From assembly GCA_003551265.1 (NCBI GenBank), contig PUMG01000267.1, forward strand, positions 1-5,637: a stretch of 5,637 nucleotides of DNA, written 5' to 3'. How positions within the stretch are numbered: the stretch's first letter is position 1; each line of letters begins with the position of its first letter. Position numbers and translations under genes: made by a program. Positions 1-5,637 of the stretch are shown piece by piece. Under the pieces are notes generated by a model. It saw only the letters and a program-made list of their open reading frames with translations, was not told the DNA's origin and searched no databases. This stretch comes from Halovenus sp. GTDB lineage: Archaea > Halobacteriota > Halobacteria > Halobacteriales > Haloarculaceae.

Positions 1-1
1 C

Positions 2-361
2 TCCACGGCCACCGTCCGCGGGAACGACACGGTAGGGGGTGTCATCGGTGACGCCGTGAATAGTGACATCGAGCGAACGTACGCGGTCGGGGAAGTCGAC
101 GGGGATGGAGACGATGTCGGCGGTCTCGTCGGGGTCGGTTCGACCAGTTTCAGTTCCGATTTCAACATCGAGAACTCGTACTGGGACACCGAAACGACCG
201 GGGTGAACGAATCCTTCGACAGCGAAGAGGACGGACTCACCACCGACGAGATGACCGGCGCGGACGCCACCGAGCACATGGACGGCTTCGGATTTCCGGA
301 CGGTGATGATCGCTGGCACGCCGTCGAAGACGACTACCCCGCCCTTGAATGGGAGGACACC
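2..361 (+). other. GLUG-repeat solenoid, C-terminal end plus cap (module 1)
   Basis: Residues 1-120 of the fragment. Two Gly-rich turns of GLUG type are visible (VGGVIG and VGGLVG), separated by an ERTYAVGEVDG-like strand segment. They are followed by the cap usual for archaeal GLUG regions: NSYWDTETTG, then LTTDEMTG, then MDGFGFP, and finally the aromatic end YPALEWED. The start of this solenoid lies upstream of the window. The same cap recurs at 3257-3436, so this is the end of a duplicated module. The GLUG family (Pfam PF07581) is a beta-solenoid repeat found in secreted and surface proteins; its ligand is generally unknown. Confidence 0.85.
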
Positions 362-3300
362 GACCCAGTCTACGGCGTGGAGATCACCGGCACGAACTCG
401 GCTATCGACGAGGGTGAGACACTTGAGGTGGACGCCACCGTCACCAACTTGGGCGCAGACGGCGACGAGCAATCCATCGAACTGCGAGACTTCGCCGGCG
501 ACGAGGTGGACACCGATACCGTGACGCTCACGAGCGGCGAGTCCACCGAGCGAACACTCGAGTGGGACACCGAGGTGGGTGAGGGTGGTCTCGGCGACGT
601 AACGGTTGCGAGTGAGAATCATACGGACACCCGGACAGTCTCTATCGGCGCTGGTGAGGTGGTCCCAGACTGTCAGCCAATCGATACTGAGGGGGCGTAC
701 GAACTGAACGACGACATCGAAGCGAGCGGGGAGTGCATCGAAATCGAGGCAGATGACATCTCCCTCGACGGCAACGATCACACGATCTCCGGCAGCGGGA
801 CGGGTATCGTCGTGAATTACCACTCTAACGTTACCATCACGAACGTCACGCTCAGCGGACTGGACGTCGGCATCGAGATGACTGACATCGAGGACGCGAC
901 CGTCGAACACAACACGGTCGAGGGGAGCGACGAGGACGGACTCGTGTTCGAAGACGTCCAGGACACAACCATTGCCAACAATACGGTAACTGGAGGTGCC
1001 ACCAGCGGCATTCACCTCGCCGATGCGACAGACACGGCCGTCGAGAACAACACGGTCAGGGAGAACGACGAAAGCGGGATGTACGTCGTGGATTCCGAGG
1101 AACTGGTCGTTTCGGGGAACGAGGTCGTGGACAACGGTGAGGATGACGAGGACGAACTGTCGCATGATATCGAAGATGCGGGTATCTACCTCTTGGGAAC
1201 CGCAGACAGCACACTCGAGGCAAACAACCTCACAGCCAACGCCCAGGCCGCACTGTTCCTCGAAGAATCAAGTACGGATAATGACCTTCTGAAGAATAGT
1301 ATTAATGTCTCAGCCATTGGTGATGGCAAACAGTGGAATGCAGTCCTCATTGAGGACTCTTCAGGGAACACACTTTCCGATTCGGTAATAAGCTCGGGTG
1401 AGGTGGGCAGCCTATCTGACCGTCCTGAGTATTTCATCTACGTTTACAGCGCAGAAACAGTCGTCAAGGATAACGAAATCGACGGACACGCACGCGCTGG
1501 CATCGATATTCGTGGAGAGTCGAATACTGTCGACAATAATTCCATCGCTGGTTCGTTTCTTCGCAGCGATGCTCAAAATGGCCACGCAATACGAGTTGAC
1601 GCTACTGATGAGGACTGGTCGGTGACGAACAACTCACTCAACGGCGCGGAAATTTTACACCCCGAACGCGCAGGAGTTGCGATTACCGGTGATCAAACCG
1701 TCGAAATCCAAAACAACACCGGGACAAAACTAGATAGTGACCTGAGTACTGACCCGGGTACTGACCTGGAACTCACCTTCGTTGAGCAGTCCGTGGAGAA
1801 CCAGCAGATCACGACACCGGTAGGCGATACGACGCTGACGTTCACTGGAGCGGGACTGCGTCTCGATGGGGTCAATGAGCCACCGAACGCTGCTAGTCCC
1901 GACGATGTCGAACCAACTGACTACTACTTCGAGGTCGAGAATACCTCAGACGAGTTTACCTTCGAGAACCTCGAACTCGACTACAACGAGAGCGACCTCC
2001 AGATCGACGAGACGGTTCTCCCCGAAACACTCTCGCTCTGGCAACTCAACGGTGGCGAGTGGGAGGAGATCGAGAACTCCGGTGTCGACACCGACGAGCA
2101 GGTCGTCACCGGCAACGTCACGGAACCGGGGCTAATTGGCGTCTTCGGCGAGGACCTCTTCGCTGATGGCGACGGCAGCGCGGAAAATCCCTACGTCATC
2201 GAAAACTGGGAGCACCTCGACAACGTTCGGTACGTCCTGGATGCAAACTTCACGCTCGACAACGACTTGGATGAAGAAACCGAGGGATACGGCGGCGATG
2301 GCGAGGATGGAGTTGTGCTTAACGCTGACGGCGACCTAATTGACGGCGACGGCTTCGAGCCAATCGGCGACTTTGGCGACGAGTTCAACGGGAGTTTTGA
2401 TGGAAGCGGACACACAATCGAGAACCTGACCATCGACCGGGAGACTGAAAACAACGTCGGCCTGTTCGGTGCAGTCGAGTCTGCTGGGACACTCGAAAAT
2501 GTCTCACTGGAGAACGTGGACATTATGGGTGACGTAACAGTTGGTGGGCTTGCTGGAGAGACGGGTGGAGCGGTGCGGAACGTCTCGGTCAGTGGGACGG
2601 TCACGGGCGCATCAAACTTCGTGGGGTCGATTACGGGACTCAACTTCGAGGGAGCGATGGTCGATATCTCGACTACCGCCGATGTCGAGGGCGCTTCCTT
2701 TGTCGGTGGCATTGCTGGCGAGAGTCAAGACGAGAGCCGTTCAGTGACTGCGTCCGGTGATGTCGAGGGTGACAACAATGTCGGCGGTCTCATCGGTAAC
2801 AGCGTCGACAGCATCCAGGGTGACGAGACTTCCAACATAACCGATGCAGTGGCGACAGGGACGGTCAACGGAGCTGGCGACGCAGTCGGTGGACTCGTCG
2901 GTCTCCAGGTCGATGGCGTGATTACCCGTTCCACAGCGACTGGTTCTGTCGACGGCGACTCGGATACCGGAGGTCTAGTTGGTCAGAACAACGGGGCACT
3001 GATCACTGAGTCGACCGCCACCGGCGATGTCTCGGGCAACGAATTCGGAACCGGCGGACTGCTCGGGTGGAACAACGGTGGGACAGTGTCGAACGCATCT
3101 GCGAGCGGAACTGTCGAGGGCAACGGGGAGGTCGGTGGCCTGGTTGGCGAAAACAACGGTATCGTGACCACCAGTTACGCTGTTGGTGTGGTTGACGATG
3201 AGGAGAATGCCGACGAGAGTGGCGGACTCATTGGTGAAGACGACGGAACGATTACGAACTCGTACTGGGACACTGAAGCGACCGGGGAGAGCAGTTCCGA

Positions 3301-5637
3301 CGGTGGAACTGGTCTCACCACCGACGAGATGACCGGCCTGAATGCTACCGGCAACATGGACGGTTTCGTCTTTCCCAACAGCGAGGGCACCTGGCACGCC
3401 ACTGAGGACTACCCCGCGCTCGCATGGGAAGACACCGGCTCCTTCTTCGGTGTGACGATCGAGGAAACGAACGCACCCGTCGAGGAGGGTGACACCCTCG
3501 ACGTGACCACGAATGTCACCAACTGGGCTGCAGATGGTGAGCAGACAGTGACACTCACTGACACCGAATTCTCTGACGCCCAACAGGACTCTACGTCAAT
3601 TGCACTCGACAGCGGCGAAGATGAAGAACACACACTCGAGTGGGAGACTGAACCGAGTAACGCTGGTACCGGTGACATCACAGTTGCCAGCGAGAACGAC
3701 ACCGCGACCGAGAAAGTCACCGTCGAAGTTGTCGTTGAATCGGTCGACGCCGAGGTGACGGTCGACGAAGCCACCGCCGACGGTGCTGACGAGGTTGAGT
3801 TCACTGTCACCACGACAGACGCCAACGACAAGCCCGTCGAGGGTATCACGGTCGCGGTCACTGACAGCGAAGACGTCAGCGACCTCGGTGGCATCGATGG
3901 TGGTGACGAAGCGACGACCGGAAGCGACGGCGAAGCCACGTTCACCGCCACTTCGACTGAAATCGGAGAGTTCACCATCGAATTCGAGGAACAACAGAAC
4001 GACAACACCGAGACAGCCATAGCGACCTTCGTGGCTGGCTCACCTGACACCGTATCCGTCGACGTCACCGAGGATGTGGCAGTCGCCGATGGCGTGGAGG
4101 ACGTTGCGTTCGGAGTCACCGTCGAGGATGCGTTCGACAATCCTGTCGAGGGTGTCACGGTCGAGACGACAGACGACGGGACCGACATCGACTACGGGGA
4201 CGACAAAAGTCTGGAGACCAACGAGAGCGGACAGGTGACGGTCACTGTAACCTCGACGACTGCACAGGAGGACGTGACGTTCACCTTCGAGGAACAGGAT
4301 GAGAATACGGAAACAACCGCGACGGCGACGTTCGAGGTCGGTGACCCTGCGGAGGTATCTTACGAGGCCGACCCTGCTGATGAGACTGTTGTGGCTGACG
4401 GCGACGACGCGATTGTCTACACAGTCACCGTCACTGATGCGAACGATAACCCTGTTGCGGACGTGGCCGTCGAGACCGATGCCAGTGATGGCGACGCTCT
4501 CGACATCAACGACGACGGCGACGTGACGAGCGAAACAACCGACTCTGACGGGGAGGTCGAGTTCACTGTCACCTCCACCACTGCTCAGGAAGACGTCGAA
4601 ATCACGTTCACCGAACAGCAAGAAGCCAACAAAGAGACGGTCTCAGCAACATTTGTAGCCGGTTCCCCGGAGAACGTGAGCGTCGACGTGGTTGCGGACG
4701 AAGCAGTCGCTGACGGTCAGAGAGAAGTCGAGTTCAACATCATCGTCACCGACAAGTTCGACACTCCCGTGGAGGATGTTGCGGTCGAGACGACAGACGA
4801 CGGTGCAGACATCGACTACGCGGGCGATGACAGTCGAGAAACCGACGAAGACGGACAGGTAACCGTCACAGCGACGTCGACGACTGCACAGGAAGACGTG
4901 ACGTTCACCTTCGAGGAGCAGGAGGAGAATACGGAAACAACCGCGACGGCGACGTTCGAGGCGGGGACTCCTGCCAGTATCGACGCGGAGGTGACTGCAG
5001 ATAACGCGCTCGCCGACGGCCAGGACGAAGCCGAGTTTACAGTGACCATAGAGGACGAAAACGACAACCCCGTCGAAGGGGCAACTGTCGAAGTCGACGA
5101 CGCTTCCGGGCTTACCGACCTTGCAGGAGAGACCAACGAGACAGACGCCGAGGGAGAGACGACGTTCACCGCCACATCGACAGATGTAAGCGAATTTACG
5201 GTCACGTTCAGCGAGACCGATGCCGGTACCGACAGCGCAACAGTGACGTTCGAGGTCGGTGACCCTTCGGAGGTATCTTACGAGGCTGACCCTGCTGATG
5301 GGACTGTCGTCGCTGACGGCGGCGACGCAATCACCTACACTGTCGTTGTCACTGATGCAAACGACAATCCTGTTGCGGACGTGACCGTCGAGACCGATGG
5401 CAGCGATGGCGACGCTCTCGACATCAACGACGACGGCGACGTGACGACCGAAACAACCGACCCTGACGGAGAGGTCGAGTTCACTGTCACCTCCACCACT
5501 GCGCAGGAAGATGTCGAAATCACGTTCACTGAACAGCAAGAAGCCACCGAGGAGACTGCATCGGCGACCTTCGAAGCAGGCGAACCGGCCTCGGTGAGTG
5601 TGGAGACTGACGTCGAGACTGCCGTGGCTGACGGGGA
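2..5637 (+). CDS. Giant modular secreted surface protein (GLUG / CARDB / beta-helix / Ig-like), internal fragment
   Basis: One reading frame is open across the whole window, giving 1878 full codons, with both start and stop outside. I followed the frame from end to end and found no stop or frameshift. Domains by residue in the fragment: GLUG solenoid end 1-120, CARDB-like 121-218, parallel beta-helix about 224-578, unassigned beta domain about 590-718, complete GLUG solenoid 721-1145, CARDB-like 1146-1245, and Ig-like (Big_1/invasin) domains 1246 to the end. The protein is strongly acidic with about nine Lys and only two Cys, as expected for a haloarchaeal exported protein. No transmembrane segment, signal peptide or C-terminal sorting motif lies in this portion. 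From family knowledge, such modules build surface adhesins, envelope proteins and halomucin-like giants; the exact role here is inference. No catalytic motif is recognised. Regulation and operon context cannot be judged because no gene boundary is visible. Confidence 0.94.
362..655 (+). other. CARDB-like beta-sandwich domain (copy 1)
   Basis: Residues 121-218. The pattern matches CARDB (cell adhesion related domain in bacteria, Pfam PF07705) and related archaeal Ig-fold domains. It opens with a strand like YGVEITGTNSAIDEGETLEV, continues with VTNLGADGDEQSIEL, then a SGESTERTLEWDT segment (the usual 'scale and subtract' strand with a Trp), and closes with GDVTVASENHTDTRTVSI. Its neighbours are the GLUG cap just upstream and the beta-helix downstream, joined by a short GAGEVVPD linker. 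It is probably a structural spacer or adhesion module. Assignment within the Ig-like superfamily is by eye; another NEW3/CARDB-type fold is possible. Confidence 0.7.
671..1735 (+). other. Right-handed parallel beta-helix domain (NosD / pectate-lyase-like)
   Basis: Residues about 224-578. The start is the standard N-terminal edge of haloarchaeal beta-helix proteins: Cys224, a YELNDDI strand, Cys245 followed by IEIEADDISLDGNDHTISG. Successive rungs of about 22-25 residues follow, each with a small-hydrophobic-Asn ladder, for example NVTITNVTLSG, ATVEHNTVEGS, TTIANNTVTGG, TAVENNTVREN, LVVSGNEVVDNG, STLEANNLTANA, TVVKDNEIDGH, NTVDNNSIAGS and WSVTNNSLNGA. Stacked Asn residues at the turns are the hallmark of PbH1/NosD repeats. 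A negatively charged insertion (GEDDEDELSHD) interrupts the ladder near 1137-1169. Beta-helices of this class often bind or modify polysaccharide, but I see no catalytic residues that could be assigned. The domain sits between CARDB copy 1 and the unassigned beta domain. Its second half is unusually AT-rich for this gene. Confidence 0.86.
1769..2155 (+). other. Unassigned beta-rich domain after the beta-helix
   Basis: Residues about 590-718. I do not recognise the family with certainty. It begins with a strand-rich part (LELTFVEQSVENQQ, then TTLTFTGAGLRLDG), passes through a Pro/Asn-rich loop (NEPPNAASPDDVEP), and then has TDYYFEVENTS, LELDYNESDLQIDET, LSLWQLNGGEWEEIENSG and VDTDEQVVTGNVTEPGLIGV. 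The last part, a W-x(6)-W element, a GVDT turn and an ending in LIGVFGE, resembles a beta-sandwich found at the C-terminal side of many archaeal beta-helix and PGF-type surface proteins. Here it closes the beta-helix and leads with almost no linker into the second GLUG region, so it may act as a cap or spacer. A structural role is inference. Confidence 0.5.
2162..3436 (+). other. Complete GLUG-repeat beta-solenoid (module 2)
   Basis: Residues 721-1145. The N-terminal edge is the standard archaeal one: DGDGSAENPYVIENWEHLDN (2165-2224), a DANFTLDNDLDEET strand, FEPIGDFGDEFNGSFDGSGH and TIENLTIDR. Ten Gly-rich turns follow between 2456 and 3235, each about 23-35 residues apart: VGLFG, VGGLAG, VGSITG, VGGIAG, VGGLIG, VGGLVG, TGGLVG, TGGLLG, VGGLVG and SGGLIG. 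Between them lie strands of the type STATGSVDGDS and NASASGTVEGN. The region ends with the cap NSYWDTEATG, LTTDEMTG, MDGFVFP and YPALAWEDT. It contains no Lys or Cys. Such solenoids occur in secreted adhesins and exoproteins; the ligand is unknown. This is the full-length version of the module whose end lies at 2-361. Confidence 0.88.
3437..3736 (+). other. CARDB-like beta-sandwich domain (copy 2)
   Basis: Residues 1146-1245. It has the same element order as the copy at 362-655: FGVTIEETNAPVEEGDTLDV, VTNWAADGEQTVTLTD, a SGEDEEHTLEWET strand, and GDITVASENDTATEKVTVEV. It directly follows the GLUG cap, as copy 1 does, so GLUG-cap plus CARDB is a repeated unit about 3.08 kb apart. After it the architecture differs: copy 1 leads into a beta-helix, whereas this copy runs straight into the Ig-like array through the short VEVVVE strand. 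Confidence 0.7.
4253..4337 (+). repeat. Short high-identity repeat, copy 1 (end of D2)
   Basis: Aligned to 4877-4961 at an offset of 624 bases (208 codons), with three mismatches in 85 bases. It encodes the STTAQEDVTFTFEEQ strand pair and the TETTATATFE end of the domain. Similarity at a lower level extends upstream over the VETTDDG segment (about 4162 against 4786). Confidence 0.9.
4331..4628 (+). repeat. Near-identical long repeat, copy 1 (D3 subtype)
   Basis: Aligned without gaps against 5249-5546, I count about 26 mismatches in 298 bases (about 91% identity). The offset is exactly 918 bases, or 306 codons. Mismatches are concentrated at 4381-4440 and the 3' half is nearly identical. It covers the end of D2 and most of D3. 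Confidence 0.9.
4877..4961 (+). repeat. Short high-identity repeat, copy 2 (end of D4)
   Basis: This is the partner of 4253-4337, located at the end of D4. The two matches end within a few bases of the linker (GDP in D2, GTP in D4), where the sequences diverge again. Confidence 0.9.
5249..5546 (+). repeat. Near-identical long repeat, copy 2 (D6 subtype)
   Basis: This is the partner of 4331-4628. It covers the end of D5 and most of D6. Identity begins just before the inter-domain linker, so the duplicated or converted segment crosses the domain boundary even though the preceding domains (D2 and D5) belong to different subtypes. Confidence 0.9.

Larger units (their letters stand above)
3737..5637 (+). 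repeat. Array of at least seven Ig-like domains (Big_1 / invasin type), C-terminal end outside window
   Basis: Boundaries, using the first strand (SVDV/SYEA/DAEV) as start: D1 3737-4054, D2 4055-4357, D3 4358-4678, D4 4679-4981, D5 4982-5275, D6 5276-5596, D7 from 5597, cut by the window. Lengths are 106, 101, 107, 101, 98 and 107 residues. Each complete unit has the group-1 bacterial Ig-like order: a VADG-type turn, V-F-T-V strand, a D-A-N-D-N-P-V loop (variants DANDKPV, DAFDNPV, DKFDTPV, DENDNPV), VEGVTVE strand, a T-x-x-x-G-x-V/T turn, F-T-x-T-S-T strand, then TFTFEEQ and ATFEAGxP linking to the next unit. By sequence the units form three subtypes: D1/D5 (TSTEIGEF or TSTDVSEF), D2/D4 (VETTDDGxDIDY), and D3/D6 (GDALDINDDGDVT). 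Tandem Big_1 domains form rigid stalks of invasin and intimin-like proteins; a stalk role here is inferred. Very few N-glycosylation sequons occur in this part. Confidence 0.85.

Noticed and set aside
303..524. Short plus-strand open frames in a different frame, such as this one and 996-1292
   Set aside because: Their translations are Arg/Thr/Ser/Pro-rich with no domain, and they overlap the domain-bearing frame completely.
3812..5383. DANDNPV motifs resembling the cadherin calcium-binding D-x-N-D-N-x-P linker
   Set aside because: The motif lies in the second strand-loop of each domain, not between domains, and matches the D-x-x-G/D-N-P-V loop usual in Big_1 domains. Calcium binding is possible for the acidic loops but cadherin homology is not supported.
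4643..5539. Long minus-strand open frame of 298 codons, with others at 4040-4621, 3409-4188 and 2975-3583
   Set aside because: They lie opposite the main gene and their translations are rich in Val, Ser and Arg, as expected from reverse-complementing GAC, GAG and ACC codons. The repeat of similar starts (MLFGERDFD, MLFSERDFD) only mirrors the Ig repeats on the other strand. No family is recognisable.
3737..5637. Regular DNA repeats that might suggest a CRISPR array or satellite
   Set aside because: The repeat period is about 300 bases, in frame, with conserved protein motifs and mostly third-position changes. There is no short direct repeat with unique spacers.
1..5637. Possible gene boundary, promoter or terminator inside the window
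   Set aside because: The reading frame is continuous and each domain runs into the next with short linkers, so no intergenic space exists.

Overview
The window lies entirely inside one protein-coding gene. Frame 2 of the + strand (codons starting at base 2) is open from the first to the last base: 1878 complete codons with no stop and no identifiable start. It therefore covers only an internal part of a very large protein. No promoter, ribosome binding site, terminator, RNA gene, mobile element or CRISPR array is visible.

The translation is extremely rich in Asp and Glu and very poor in Lys (about nine in 1878 residues) and Cys (two). Base composition is moderately to highly GC. Acidic, lysine-poor extracellular proteins built from GLUG, CARDB, NosD-type beta-helix and Ig-like modules are typical of haloarchaea (class Halobacteria), so a halophilic archaeon is the most likely source. 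The genus cannot be told from this window.

Layout from N to C within the window: (1) the end of a GLUG-repeat beta-solenoid with its capping segment, 2-361; (2) a CARDB-like beta-sandwich, 362-655; (3) a right-handed parallel beta-helix of NosD/pectate-lyase type, about 671-1735; (4) an unassigned beta-rich domain, about 1769-2155; (5) a complete second GLUG region with about ten Gly-rich turns, 2162-3436; (6) a second CARDB-like domain, 3437-3736; (7) an array of at least seven Ig-like domains of invasin/Big_1 type, about 100 residues each, from 3737 to beyond the window end.

The architecture suggests a secreted, surface-attached giant adhesin or envelope protein. The solenoid modules would form the distal or binding part and the Ig array an elongated stalk, perhaps leading to a C-terminal cell-surface anchor outside the window. 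This role is inferred from domain content; no enzyme active site is recognisable.

The gene appears to have grown by internal duplication. The GLUG-cap plus CARDB module occurs twice, and the Ig domains fall into three subfamilies arranged in a shuffled order (A B C B A C, then a partial seventh). Some copies are still about 91-96% identical at the DNA level.
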